Source of the DNA: Cotesia glomerata
Taxonomy: Eukaryota > Arthropoda > Insecta > Hymenoptera > Braconidae
NCBI RefSeq assembly: GCF_020080835.1
Contig: NC_058167.1
Coordinates: forward strand, 2,108,659-2,172,658
Length of the DNA: 64,000 nt
Direction of reading: 5' to 3'
Shown here: in pieces, positions 1 through 11,385 of the stretch
How positions within the stretch are numbered: the first letter of the stretch is position 1
Layout of the letters: each line of letters opens with the position of its first letter
Program-made: the position numbers and the translations under genes
Notes under the pieces: generated by a model
Databases searched by the model: none
Told to the model about the DNA's origin: nothing
What the model saw: the letters and a program-made list of their open reading frames with translations, nothing else

Positions 1-900
1 CGATCAATTTAAACGTCGGAGACCAAGAAATCACATCCCAACCATTCATTCGATATCTGGGAGTGATGCTCGATTCCCGACTTAACTTCAAACAACAAGT
101 TGAACACGTGACCGCCAAAGCATCAGCAGTAGTGGCTAACCTAGTACGATTGATGCCCAACATCGGTGGCCCAGAAGCAGACAAGGAGGTTATTGCTATC
201 ATCAGTAGTTACATCGGTCCTCACGTATGGGATATCCATTTGGTCCGACGCACTTGAGACCCAAGAATCATGGAGGAAAGCATGTCCGGTTTACCGACTG
301 AGCGCGCTAAGAGTAGCCAGCGCCTTCCGAACAATATCAGAGGAAGCAGTGTGCGTCATTTCTGGAACTCTGCCGCTTAGAGTCTTAGCTAAAGAAAGAC
401 GGGCCCTTTACCATCGAAAGAGGTCAACTACACTGAGCGCTGAAGAACTAAGAACAGAAGAACGGCAGCACAGCATCTCGCGATGGCAACTTGAGTGGGA
501 CGCCGCAGCAAAAGGAAGATGGACACACCGCCTCATACCAAAGATCGACGTTTGGCTGAGCCGAAACCATGGTGAAGTCAACTATTACCTAACGCAGATG
601 TTGTCAGGACATGGGTGCTTTCGAGAGTATCTGCACCGCTTTAAGCACGACGATTCTCCGGAGTGCCCGTCTTGTCCAGGGGTTATTGAGGACGCAAGGC
701 ACGTTTTCTTTGTGTGTCCACGTTTCGATCCTCAGCGTGAGGAGTTAGAGAGGATCCTGAACTGGAGAATCCAACCAGAGACAATAGTAGATGCAATGTT
801 GTTGAATCAAACTGCTTGGAACGCTACAAGCACTTTTGCCACAGAAGTGCTTACAGAGCTGCGTTCCATTGAAAGAAAAAGAGCAAATGACAGAAACTAG
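1..900 (+). pseudogene. LINE ORF2 C-terminal fragment (copy A)
   Basis: This encodes the thumb/C-terminal region of an R1-type reverse transcriptase. The first 170 bases or so read in one frame (end of RT, FKQQVEHV). From about 166 the reading continues in another frame to the stop at 898-900, so a small indel near 170-180 breaks the ORF. Visible hallmarks are RRLLLSSVVTSVLTYG, VCVISGTLPLRVLA and a terminal zinc knuckle CPSC...H...C around 660-720. The same residues occur in the intact stretches of the copies at 6314 and 9704. Not expected to be functional. Confidence 0.85.
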
Positions 901-1149
901 AAGGAAGGAAAAATAACACCTTAGCCACCAGAAGGAATAGCGGTAGCTGGATCCTCCCCTCACGAAGTAATGCCTGACGGCGGTTTCCATGAGGGATTAG
1001 AGGAAAGAAGAAAAGGGGTTTAGGGTTTAGTGGGTAGGGGCGTTAGGGTCGAGTTTTAGTATGACACTGCGTCGAGTCGCCACATATCCAGGCCAAACAA
1101 CTATGCCTGGAATCCGTAAGAAGGATTCCCCCCCCTAAGATAATAAAAA

Positions 1150-1165
<16 letters not shown>
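1..1165 (+). mobile_element. R1-clade LINE, copy A (3' part, cut by window start)
   Basis: 3' portion of a non-LTR retrotransposon closely related to the copies at 5524-9543 and 9704-11385. The ORF2 C-terminus is followed by a 3' UTR (901-1140) shared nearly base for base with the other two copies, including a GGTTTAGGGTTTAG stretch, a C run and a poly(A) tail of about 22 A. The tail runs straight into a (CA)n array. The 5' part lies before the window. Assignment to the R1 clade rests on the RT C-terminus plus a terminal CCHC zinc knuckle, with no RNase H domain seen. Confidence 0.85.
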
Positions 1166-1207
<42 letters not shown>

Positions 1208-1212
1208 ACACA
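1166..1212. repeat. (CA)n microsatellite at 3' end of LINE copy A
   Basis: About 18 CA units with one CATA interruption, directly adjoining the LINE poly(A). It represents the target array of the insertion. Confidence 0.95.
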
Positions 1213-1233
1213 TCTTCGATTTCCTTAGCGGGA
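1203..1233 (+). repeat. Terminal fragment of the AACTTCCCGC repeat family
   Basis: Ends in TTAGCGGGAAGTT like the right ends at 11402-11553 and 13713-13857. Most of the right segment is missing here. Confidence 0.6.
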
Positions 1234-2883
1234 AGTTAATAAATTGGTTTTTGAAATAATTCAGGTGAGATTTCAAAAATGACAGAGCAAATAAATTTAA
1301 TAATGGTAAAACGGATTCGAAGTACCTTAAGTTTGATTCTTAATGGATTCAATCCATGCAAAGTGGATATGTACATACTATTCAACTCAAATCATTTTGA
1401 ATTGTTTCAAATTATTTTTAATCGGTTCAAATGAGAATTCTCAATTAGGGTAGTTAACATCACGTTGATAGACATCGCTGCAGTCACTATGAAATATAAA
1501 TTATTTAAGTTACTTTTTGTCTGTAGTTGGCTACAAAGATTGAATAATAAACATTGTTTGGAATAAAATATTTGCGAAAGGGGCGTCATATTTATGTCGT
1601 CTAGTTGTTTAAACCGAGTTTTCAAATACATATCCATACAGGAATATATTTTCGGGTCCTCCGATTAAAACTATTAACAGTAATTTCCTAATGAATTCGT
1701 AAAATGAATTGGATTTTACATTATTTATTCTCTCATGAAATTCAATAAAATTACTATAAATACAGTAGAATTTTTCAAAAAATTTAGTTGAATACTACGG
1801 TTAACTATAATCAATTACGGTTTATTTAATCGTGTATATAGAAATATGTATACAAAATTTTCTTCATCTGTACTACAAGATGTAAAATATAACTTAAAGC
1901 TTAAGAAATTAGGTTGGAAATAGATTAGTTAGATGCAAAAAAATTCGCTAATTGAATCAATTTTCTAATAATATACTGCATTTGTGCCGTTACTCTGCGG
2001 TATTTGTTTGGATTTTTTTTGTTTCTCATATCATTGTGTTCCTTATGAATTACTTTAGAAAGCATGTGTAAGATATAATTAGACTAGAAATTTGAATAGC
2101 GCGCTACGCGCGCGCCTAAATTTCAACCAATCATGAATCGTGACCCGTTTTTTGCGAGTTTCGACCTTTGACTAACTTCAAAACTTTCATCTATTTTATA
2201 ATATAGGATTAAAATATTCAAATTGTTATTTGCTTCGACTTGTAGATGTTTCAATCCTTAAAGAAGCTTTGTATAAATTGATTATTAGATCTAAGATCAT
2301 AAAATAACTTTCACGGTGAAATTTTTTTCGCACTATTTCATATTAAAATTATCGTAGCATTCAATTTGTTCAAATTAAGATTATGATACATCAAGTCTAG
2401 TTATGTTAATCACGTAAAATTCGTCTTTTTAAGCGAGTTGAATTAAATATGTTGACATAGTTGACATAATTGAAAAATTAGTAAGAGCCGAAATTTCTAA
2501 CGAACAGACGCAGCCACGGCCATTCGACATACGTGTATTAATATATACATGAAACATTGCTAACGAAGGAGTCGTCCTAACAGTTATTTTATGACTTTCT
2601 ATCTTCCAATGAATAATTTATATATGTGATTTATTTAAAATTCGACTGTCGGAAATTATCAAAAAATTTTAATCGATTAAAGACCTGTATATATTTGATT
2701 TATAGAATTTCAGTTATAATTGAATTTTTCAAACCAATTTTATTATAATGCATCCTAATTTTTCATGAAAATAGTGAAATAAACCACGTTCATTGTATAG
2801 AGTTTGTACATTGTTATTTAAACATGATTGAAATTAAACTCGAAGCTGTTTCAGCAGGGCTAATTAACGGATTGTATTTTTAG
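1234..2883. other. AT-rich non-coding sequence
   Basis: No convincing coding sequence. It contains a GC-rich palindromic stretch (CGCGCTACGCGCGCG near 2101-2116) followed by a segment with partial similarity to 19160-19200 (ACTAACTTCAA.ACTTTCAT), which suggests another dispersed repeat. The sequence before 2884 may be intron of the gene with the next two exons. Confidence 0.5.
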
Positions 2884-3076
2884 GTGGAACTTTCCCATCA
2901 ACATGCTCTACTCCGCCTCCACCTTTTGAAGATGCAGTTAGTTCAAGTGATCCAACTTTAGCATTAGGAAGCAATTGCCCAAGTACGGTTACTTCTTTGA
3001 CAAGTAATTTTGGGTCAAGCAGTATTAAGCAAAGTAAAATTCATCAGATTTCTAAAACATATCATGATTCTGTGAG
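2884..3076 (+). CDS. Putative internal exon of an unidentified host gene (exon 1 of 2 seen)
   Basis: Preceded by a pyrimidine-rich tract ending TTTTTAG and followed by GTAATT. One frame is open throughout if the previous exon supplies one base. The peptide is Ser/Thr/Pro-rich with a PPPPFEDAV stretch and no recognisable domain. It joins in phase with the exon at 3155. Codons are ordinary coding type and contrast with the AT-only flanks. I do not recognise the protein; exons before and after were not found, so they may lie outside the window or beyond the inserted repeats. Confidence 0.6.
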
Positions 3077-3154
3077 GTAATTATCTTTTCAAATGATTTT
3101 TGCTTTATTAAAAACTTTAGAAATTGATTTATGAACTATTGTTTTATGTCGTAG

Positions 3155-3363
3155 TATTTCTGAAATACAATTTGAAAACATTGATAATACAATGGGTAAT
3201 AGTGGAAAAGTAACAAAATCCTCTCTAAGTGTCGAAAGTGGTGGCAGTAGTCGAGGTGGAGGTTTGTCTTGGACTCTAGCAACTGGTAGTGCTGAAGGAT
3301 CAACACCTACTTGGACTGAAGGAACACCATCATTTACAGAAAGTTCTAGTAGTGGTGACGGTG
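3155..3363 (+). CDS. Putative internal exon of the same host gene (exon 2 of 2 seen)
   Basis: Acceptor TTTTATGTCGTAG at 3142-3154; strong donor GTAAGT at 3364. The intron between the two exons is 78 bp (3077-3154), typical of insects. The exon completes an AG|T serine codon from the exon before. It encodes a Ser/Gly/Thr-rich, probably disordered peptide (GGSSRGGGLSWTLATGSAEG), ending one base into a codon. No catalytic motif is seen. No downstream exon could be placed within the next 10 kb, which is filled with repeats. Confidence 0.6.
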
Positions 3364-3559
3364 GTAAGTAAGAGTTTCTTATTTTTTCATTTTTTATGTA
3401 ATGGTTTAAATATTTTAACTACAAATTCAGCTTTAGTATGATTAAAAAGTTTAAAAAATTGAAAAGTATAAAATTTGGAAATAATCACCCATTAAACTAT
3501 TCGTTTTGCCGCGCTTCGCTAATTGTGATCAGTGTGATAGAATAATCCGAACTGTGTGT

Positions 3560-3775
3560 CAGGTTCTAGGCCAATTGATCCGCAGACAATTGATCCGCAC
3601 GACACTTGATCCGCACGGCGATAAATCCGAGGACAATTGATCTGACGACAATTTATCTACTCGACAATTGATCCGCCCGACAATTGATCCAAGGACAATT
3701 GATCCTTATGAAAATTGATCCGCGAACAATTCATCGTTACGACATTTGATCCACGGACAATTAATATCTTTCACG
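3560..3775. repeat. Degenerate short tandem array, core CAATTGATCCG
   Basis: About 12 diverged units of 15-17 bp built on GACAATTGATCCGC. The ATTGATC core recurs while the spacer bases vary. Confidence 0.8.
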
Positions 3776-4173
3776 TAATCGTTTATCACGATCTATGATC
3801 CATTAGATTATTAATGAAAATATACACAATAAAATTATTTACATAATTTCAAAATTTATTAGAAAAATATAACATTACAATTAAAAATATATGAAGCTTG
3901 TTACCGTGTTGTGCACTTTTATCATGGTTGTTGTGTGTTTATTCGACATAAGACCAACATATAAGCTTGTTAATATTTAATTTAAGGGTGCCACTGGAAT
4001 TTTTATCACGGTTTCTAGAACCGGTCCAAGCAAGAGAGATATCAAAGGGTCGAGAGAAATTATAATTAGGTCTGACAAAAATAATAACAATTATTTTTTA
4101 ATTTAAATCTTAAATTTATTCCACTAATTTTACAATAGTTCAGAATAATAACTCACACACACACTTATACAAT

Positions 4174-4293
4174 ATCAAAGTCGCTTAATCGTGACAGTAC
4201 CCTCTTAAGGAGCGTCTATACTGCAGTTTCTATCAAAAAGTCCCTTATTCCTGACAGTACCCTCATATGGAGCGTCTATACTGCAGTTTCTAA
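4174..4293. repeat. 60-bp tandem duplication
   Basis: Two copies at exactly 60-bp spacing. Shared blocks are GACAGTACCCTC, GGAGCGTCTATACTGCAG and TTTCTA; the copies differ at a few bases. Confidence 0.85.
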
Positions 4294-4556
4294 CTAAGTC
4301 GCACTGTCCACCGGACCCTCATGCTCTAAGACTCTAGATCTGACTTTGGGTGATCGCTCGGACCCCTGCCCAAGGTTCAAACCGTCCTTAGCCCTTTCGC
4401 TGTCGCTCGGACCCTCACTACGGGACTAAGGAACCTGAAGTCGACTAGGACAGAGGAGGATACCATGAACCTAGTTGACAACCCGCTAATACTAACCTCC
4501 TCGACAGCCCGTGAACGAGGAGTATATACTGTAAAATATTTTCCACACACACTTTC

Positions 4557-4578
4557 TAAGGGGTTAGGGGTAGTCAGA
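4557..4578 (+). repeat. Left member of a perfect 22-bp inverted repeat pair
   Basis: Starts TAAGGGGTTAGGGG. Its exact reverse complement lies at 13879-13900. The pair encloses 9.3 kb holding two LINE copies and the repeat family they insert into. Confidence 0.7.
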
Positions 4579-4689
4579 GACATGAAAAAATGAGAATTTT
4601 CAATAATTTTTTTTTGCCAGTAAATCATTTTACTTTATAAAAATAATAATATGGCATCATTGCACAATGTTTTGACTTGACTTCACGAA

Positions 4690-5391
4690 AACTTGAAAAA
4701 AAAAATTAGAAAAACGGTTGACCCTGAAAGCCATCCCTGCAACTTCCCGCCAATTCAATACCTAAACACTTGAAATTGCACTTATGACGTTTTAGAGCTC
4801 TTCGAGCTCATAAATACAATTTGTATATTATTTTGAGCTCCCCGAGCTCAAAAAATAGCTTTTGTATGCTTTTGAGCTCTTCGAGCTCAAGTTTGATAGA
4901 AATTTGATAAAACACTATTTTTTAAATTTTTAAATTGCGATAACTTGTGAATGAATGAACCGATTTTCACGCGGTTGGTGGCATTCGACGCAGTTTCTTA
5001 AGCTTCATAAGAAATCTTTAAGTTTATATTGGCAGAGTGAAATACTTCGGAGTAGTTCCGAAAAAACGCTTTTTTTGGTTTTCTTTCGTTAACGATAACT
5101 CACGAACGAATCAACCGATTTTGAACGGACTGGCGGCGATCGACGTGGTTTTTTGATGTTAAGAGCTGATTAGTTTTTGGAATTTATCGGTAAAGCCGTT
5201 TAAAATTTATTCCAAAAAAACGACTTTTGAAAAAATTTTTTTTGTAGTTTTTTTGCGATTTCTCAAAATCTACCGGTCTGAAGCGTTCCAAAGTATATAC
5301 AAAATCTAAGTTTGGTCAAGCCCTTTCGAATGGCACCAACCGCCATCAAATCGGTCAAGCCGTTCAAAAGTTATAAGAGGTTTACATACAT
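4690..5391 (+). repeat. AACTTCCCGC-family repeat, copy I, left half
   Basis: Matches 11821-12860 in order: GGTTGACCCT, CCATCCCTGCAACTTCCCGC, three GAGCTCTTCGAGCTCA-type palindromes, then degenerate tandem units containing CGAATCAACCGATTTT. It ends in the (CA)n array that received LINE copy B. The matching right half is beyond that LINE at 9636. Confidence 0.85.
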
Positions 5392-5473
<82 letters not shown>

Positions 5474-5523
5474 ACACACACACACACACACACGCACACA
5501 CACACACACGCACACACACACAC
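5392..5523. repeat. (CA)n microsatellite, 5' flank of LINE copy B
   Basis: About 65 CA units with occasional CC or GC variants. LINE copy B begins immediately after it. Confidence 0.97.
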
Positions 5524-5529
5524 CTAGTT

Positions 5530-6316
5530 ATGGCAACCCGTTCCACTCCGTACGATGCGCTGGTAAATCAAAAAAGTATGAGTAAAAATATGGAAACAAA
5601 CAAGAGTCAAAACGGGGCTCACGCCCAGCAAGCAGCTATCGTAGCAAGCGCTGAGATGAAGAGGGCACAAGCGCTGGAACACCTTGATAAGCTTACTAGA
5701 GAGCTGCATGAGTTTGTTAAGTCTAAAGTCAACATCCACAAAGAGATCAAGACGAAGACAACCGGCGTAGGCAACGCCCTTCAAAGGTTCAGAACACTTG
5801 ATGACGGATGGCAGGCACAACAACGGCAAACTCCCAATGTCACACCGAAGAAGAGCAGACAACCTGCCGCAGACACCGTCGAAGAGATGGACACCGGTGC
5901 CGAAGGCGATGGTGAATCTGTAACAGAAGACAGAAGCGACACTGGTGTCAGGTCTGGGAAGAGGAAAGACCGTAACTCTCCTGACCCAACGGTCAACCAA
6001 GTAATGAAGAAAAAGGACACAATATCCATGTCGGGTGGGTTAACTGCCGAATCAAAGCGACGACGAGACCTATCCAATGCTTTAAATGCTGGCACTTTGG
6101 ACACGTTGGGCCCCAATGTAAAAGCCAAGTAGACCGATCTAAACTCAGCATCAGATGTGGACAAGAAGGGCACCGTATCGCGGACTGTAAAAATTCTGCC
6201 AAGTGTGCAATATGTGCTGACCAGCAAGGAGCAAAGGACGTGGCTCACCATGCCGGCACCTACAGATGCCCGGTATATCAGGAGGCGCTCCAGAAGTTGA
6301 CGAACAAACAAGCATG
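5530..6316 (+). pseudogene. LINE ORF1 (gag-like, CCHC zinc knuckles), frameshifted
   Basis: Nucleic-acid-binding protein that would coat the LINE RNA. The first 175 residues or so are charged, with a coiled-coil-like stretch (EMKRAQALEHLDKLTREL) and an acidic middle. The frame is lost at about 6060-6075. In the next frame zinc knuckles follow: CFKCWHFGHVGPQC, then RCGQEGHRIADC (its first Cys replaced by Ser) and a third Cys/His cluster ending before the stop. The TGA of this frame overlaps the ORF2 start as ATGA at 6314-6317, the arrangement expected for coupled translation in R1-type elements. Confidence 0.85.
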
Positions 6317-9292
6317 AGGATATTGCAGCTCAACCTCAACCATTGTGAAGCAGCGCATGACCTGCTCATGCAATCTGTGCGAGAATTAGAGCTGGACTTG
6401 GTACTGATAGCAGAGCCATATAAACACCTGAGTACCCAACCCTGGGAATCTGACAGCACATCCAAAGCTGTCATCTGGTCATGTGGCAAGCTTTCTTTCC
6501 AAAATGCAGTCGACAACAGCAATGCCGGCTTTGTAGCAGTATCAGTAGAAGGCATCCGCTTCTATAGCTGCTACGCACCACCTAGCCTCTCCATTGTTGA
6601 CTTCACTGATTTCCTGGATCGACTAACCGAAGATGCGAAGCAATACCATCCAGTAGCGATAGCCGGAGACTTCAACTCCTGGGCAGTTGACTGGGGCAGC
6701 AAACATAAAAACGCACGAGGGAAAGCACTACTGGAGGCCTTTACTACACTAGATGAGGTTTTGCTCAACAGTGGTGATACGCTGACCTACACCAAAGGTG
6801 ACGCAAGCTCAATTGTAGACCTCACTTTTGTCAGTTATAGCCTTGCCAGAGGCGACTGCAACTGGAAAGTGTTGGACATCTACACTGCCAGCGACCATCA
6901 TGCGATATTCTGGGAAATATCAAGCGACCAGAACCCCAAGAGACCAGTCAAGCAGTCTAACATCGTTGGTTGGAAGGTAAAATCTTTTGACCCAGAAGCA
7001 TTACTAATAGCCCTCGATGGTGATCCGATCAACACTGGATGTGCAGAAGAACAGACTAAGGACCTGATGAGGAAAGTAACACATGCTTGTGATGCCAATA
7101 TGCCTCGTAAACGTGGCATAAATTCGAGACCTTCGGTGCATTGGTGGAACGACCACATCAGCGTCCTCCGTAAAGAGTGTCATAAGGAAAGAAGAATCTC
7201 TCAGCGCGGCTATCAACGGCCCAACTCAGTGGAGCTGATCGCAGAGTACAAAAAGGCGCGTCGTGAACTGAATAAAGCCATCAAAGAGAGCAAAAGAAGA
7301 TGCTGGAAAGAGCTTATATACGAGGTGGATAAAGACGTGTGGGGTAGGCCTTATAAGGTGGTTATGACCCACCTGAAAAAACAACAAATGCCATCACCTA
7401 CGTGTCCTCAACTTCTTCAGAAAATCGTCACTGCGCTGTTTCCACAGCAACACAGTCTCAATTATCAGTCAACGCAAGATGAACTAGACGACATTCCACC
7501 TGTCACTGAAGAAGAATTGTTGGAGGCCTGTAATCGGGTAGGAAATAATAAAGCGCCGGGATTGGACGGAATCCCTAATATAGCCTTGAAAACCATCATT
7601 AAGGCAGCACCAACATTATTTCTAGACGCTTACAACGCATGCCTCAAGGAGGGGACTTTTCTTCGTAAGTGGAAACAGCAACGGTTAGTACTTTTACCTA
7701 AAGGAAAGAAACCGCCAGAAGAACCGTCATCTTACCGACCACTCTGCATGCTAGATACGGCGGGTAAGATATTTGAGCGTATCATCCATCAGCGAATAGA
7801 TACAGTAGTCGACCCACTCTTGACAAACAACCAGTATGGATTCCGGAAAGGACGATCAACCCTGGACGCGATCAACCTGGTTGTTAATACGGCCAAAGAG
7901 GCAATCGCAGGAACTAGATGGAAGGGTGGAACGGAGAAGTACTGCCTGGAGGCTGCCTTGGACATCAAAAATGCTTCCAATTCCGCTAATTGGGACTGCA
8001 TCATGCAAGCTCTCGACGAAAAGAACGTGCAAAAATATCTTCGCAGACTAGTGATTAGCTATTTTACAGATAGAGTGCTGAAATACGATACAAAGAATGG
8101 TCCGAAAGAGTATGATATAACCGGTGGTGTGCCACAGGGCTCTGTTCTTGGTCCACTTCTGTGGAATATCATGTATGACGGGCTCCTGAGACTGAAGCTT
8201 CTAAGATGTGTCAAACTGGTAGCGTATGCGGATGATGTTGCCGCAGTGATCGTCGCCAAACACCTCGACGAGATTCAACATCTGTTTGACATCACTTTTG
8301 AGAAGATCAACCAGTGGATGGATACAGTGAACCTACAACTGGCCGAGCAGAAGACCGAAGCAGTACTTATTACCAGCCGAAAAGAAGTTGAAACAATTAA
8401 GCTAAAAGTCGGTGACCGAGAAATCACATCACAACCTCATATACGATATCTGGGAGTGATGCTTGATGCCCGAATCAACTTCAAGCAGCAAGTGGAACAC
8501 GTCTGTACGAAAGCGTCAGTAGTGAGAGCTAGTCTCGCACAATTAATGCCGAACGTCGAAGGCCCAAAGCAGAGCAGGAGGCTACTATTGTCATCAGTAG
8601 TCACATCGGTGCTCACCTACGGAATATCCATTTGGGCAGACGCGCTGAAGTTGCAAGAATCATGGAGAAAAGCTGGACCAGTATATCGACTGAGCGCTGT
8701 AAGACTAGCCAGTGCATTCCGCACGATATCAGAAGTAGCAGTGTGTGTCATTTCCGGAACTTTGCCGCTCAGAGTCCTAGCTGAGGAAAGACGGAACCTT
8801 TACCAACGAAAGAGGACAACCACACAAAGTGCCGAGAAACTCAGAGCTGAATAACGGCAGAACAGCATCGCACGATGGCAATCACAGTGGGACGCTGCGA
8901 CAACAGGGAGATGGACACATCGTCTCATACCGAAGATCGACGTTTGGCTAAACCGAAGTCATGGCGAGGTCAATTACTATCTGACGCAGTTGTTGTCAGG
9001 ACATCGATGTTTTCGGACGTATCTTCACCGCTTCAAGCATGATGATTCACCGGAGTGCCCGTCCTGCCCAGGAATCAATGAAGACGCGGAGCACGTTTTC
9101 TTTGAGTGCCCACGATTTTACCCACAGCGCGATGAGCTGGAGATGATCCTGAAGAAGAAAATCCAACCAGAGACAATAGTAGAAGCAATGCTGTCATCAG
9201 AGGCTGCCTGGAACGCCGCAAACACGTTTGCAATAGAAGTCCTTATAGACTTGCGTTCCATCGAAAGAAAAAGAGCAAATGACAACAACTAG
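6314..9292 (+). pseudogene. LINE ORF2: AP endonuclease-reverse transcriptase, one nonsense codon
   Basis: Replication enzyme of the LINE: nicks target DNA and reverse transcribes its RNA. I place the start at the ATG overlapping the ORF1 stop; an upstream ATG at 6266 is in frame but lies inside ORF1. The endonuclease domain (first 220 residues or so) shows LIAEPY, IAGDFNSW and ASDHHAI. The RT shows KAPGLDGIP, SYRPLCMLDT, GVPQGSVLGPLLW and YADDVAAV. TAA at 8852-8854 interrupts an otherwise open frame to 9292; the other copies have GAA there. The last part carries the zinc knuckle CPSC...H...C. The catalytic YADD is intact. Confidence 0.9.
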
Positions 9293-9546
9293 AAGAAAGG
9301 TAAAATAATACCTAGTTACCAGAAGGAAGAGCAGTCGCTATATCCTCCCCCCACGAAGTAATGCCTAACGGCGGTTTCCATGAGGGATTAGAGGAAAGAG
9401 GAAAGGGGTTTAGGGTTTAGTGGGTAGGGGCGTTAGCGTCGAGTTTTAGTATGACGCTGCGTCGAGTCGCCACATATCCAGGCCAAACAGCTACGCCTAG
9501 AATCCGTAAAAAGGATTCCCCCCCTAAGGGAAAAAAAAAAAAATAG

Positions 9547-9557
9547 ACACACACACA

Positions 9558-9618
<61 letters not shown>
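9547..9618. repeat. (CA)n microsatellite, 3' flank of LINE copy B
   Basis: Directly follows the poly(A) with a TAG triplet between them. Continues into the right segment of the host repeat. Confidence 0.95.
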
Positions 9619-9621
<3 letters not shown>

Positions 9622-9635
9622 TACAGACATACAGA

Positions 9636-9703
9636 CACCATCGCGGGAATAGCCAGGGAAGCTTCCTAGGACCTCGAAACGTCGAGATTCGATGAAAACT
9701 ATG
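9636..9703 (+). repeat. AACTTCCCGC-family repeat, truncated right segment of copy I
   Basis: Matches the first ~65 bp of the right segments at 11403 and 13717 (GGGATAGTCAGGGAAGCTTCC type). It stops abruptly where LINE copy C begins. Confidence 0.75.
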
Positions 9704-11130
9704 AAACGATCAACCTGGTGGTCGATACAGCTAAGGAGGCAATCGCTGGAAAGAGATGGGACCGTGGCAGAAAGAAGTATTGTTTAGTGGCTGCCTTGGA
9801 CATCAAAAATGCCTTCAATTCCGCTAACTGGGACTGCACCATGCGAGCTCTCGAAGATAAAGAAGTGCCAGGATACCTGCGCAGAATGGTAGCAAACTAC
9901 TTTACAGACAGAGTCCTCAAATATGACACTAAAAACGGTCCAAGGGAGTACGAAATAACCGGAGGAGTGCCACAGGGCTCGGTTTTGGGTCCTTTGCTGT
10001 GGAACATCATGTATGATGGTCTCCTGAGAGTTGCATTACCATCAGAGGTGAAACTTGTAGCATATGCCGATGATGTAGCGGTAGTGATTGTCGTGAAACA
10101 CTTGGAAGAGATCAATCTGGCTTTCGATATCACATTTAGCCGGATTAACCTATGGATGGAGATGATGAAGTTGGAGTTAGCCAAGCACAAAACTGAAGCT
10201 GTGCTCATCACCAGCAGAAAGATCGTAGAAAACATCAAGCTGAATGTCGGCGAGCAGGAGATCGCATCGCAACCATTTATCCGATATCTGGGGGTGACGC
10301 TGGATGCCCGACTGAACTTTAAACAACAGGTCGAACACATAAGTGCTAAAGCATCAGCGGTGGTAACTAGCCTATCAAGACTGATGCCGAATGTTGGAGG
10401 CCCGAAGCAGAGCAGGAGACTATTGCTGTCGTCAGTAGTCACATCAGTGCTCACATATGGAATATCCGTTTGGGCAGACGCGCTGGAGACCCAAGAATCA
10501 TGGAGGAAAGCCGGACCGGTCTACCGATTAAGTGCACTGAGAGTTGCAAGCGCCTTCCGCACAATATCCGAGGAGGCAGTGTGCGTCATTTCTGGAACTC
10601 TGCCTCTTAGAGTCCTAGCTGAGGAAAGACGGAACCTATACCACCGAAAGAGGTCATTTACACTGAGCGCTGAAGAACTGAGAACTGAAGAGCGACAATA
10701 TAGTATAGCAAGATGGCAACAACTATGGGATGCTGCGGAGAAGGGAAGATGGACTCATCGACTTATACCAAGGATTGACGTTTGGCTTAACCGGAATCAC
10801 GATGAGGCCAACTACTATCTGACCCAGATGTTTTTAGGACACGGCTGTTTCCGGGAGTACCTTTATCGCTTTAAGCACGATAATTCCCCATAGTGTCCGT
10901 CTTGCCCAAGAGTTGCTGAAAATGCGGAGCACGTTTTCTTTGAGTGCCCTCGTTTTAACCCACAGCGTGATGAGTTAGAGAAGATCCTGAACAAGACAAT
11001 CACACCAGAGTCAATAGTAGAAGAAATGCTGTCATCCGAAGCTGCCTGGAACGCCACACGCACGTTTACCACCGAAGTGCTTACAGAGCTGCGTTCCATT
11101 GAAAGAAAAAGGGCAAATGACAGAAACTAG
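9704..11130 (+). pseudogene. LINE ORF2 fragment (RT to C-terminus), one nonsense codon
   Basis: Begins just before the RT FNSANWDC region and includes GVPQGSVLGPLLW, YADDVAVV and the C-terminal RRLLLSSVV block. The frame is open to TAG at 10891-10893, where the sister copies have GAG just before the zinc knuckle CPSC. After it the same frame runs on to TAG at 11128-11130. It lacks the endonuclease and the first part of RT, so it is dead. Confidence 0.87.
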
Positions 11131-11385
11131 AAGGAAGGAAAAATAACACCTTAGCCACCAGAAGGAATAGCAGTAGCTAGATCCTCCCTTCACGAAGTAA
11201 TGCCTGACGGCGGTTTCCATGAGGGATTAAAGGAAAGAAGAAAAGGGGTTTAGGGTTTAGTGGGTAGGGGCGTTAGCGTCGAGTTTTAGTATGACGCTGC
11301 GTCGAGTCGCCACATATCCAGGCCGAACAGCTATGCCTGGAATCCGTAAAAAGGATTCCCCCCCCCCTAAGATAAAAAAAAAAAA
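9704..11385 (+). mobile_element. R1-clade LINE, copy C, 5'-truncated
   Basis: Starts inside the RT domain and has the same 3' UTR and poly(A) as copies A and B. The 3' end again enters (CA)n (11385-11402), followed by a full right segment of the host repeat. The 5' junction is not in (CA)n but in the right segment of the repeat next to copy B. Confidence 0.88.

Larger units (their letters stand above)
5524..9543 (+). mobile_element. R1-clade LINE, copy B, both ORFs present
   Basis: Two-ORF non-LTR retrotransposon lying between two (CA)n arrays (5392-5523 and 9547-9618), with a poly(A) of about 13 A at its 3' end. ORF1 is gag-like with zinc knuckles; ORF2 is AP-endonuclease plus RT plus C-terminal zinc knuckle. 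ORF1 starts only 6 bp after the (CA)n, so the 5' UTR and possibly part of ORF1 are missing. It carries one frameshift in ORF1 and one nonsense codon in ORF2, so it is inactive but young. Confidence 0.9.

Noticed and set aside
1020..1050. Telomere-like GGTTTAGGGTTTAG in the LINE 3' UTR
   Set aside because: Only two imperfect units, present in all three LINE copies as part of the UTR; no telomeric array.
5524..6000. 158-codon minus-strand ORF
   Set aside because: Antisense shadow of LINE copy B ORF1.
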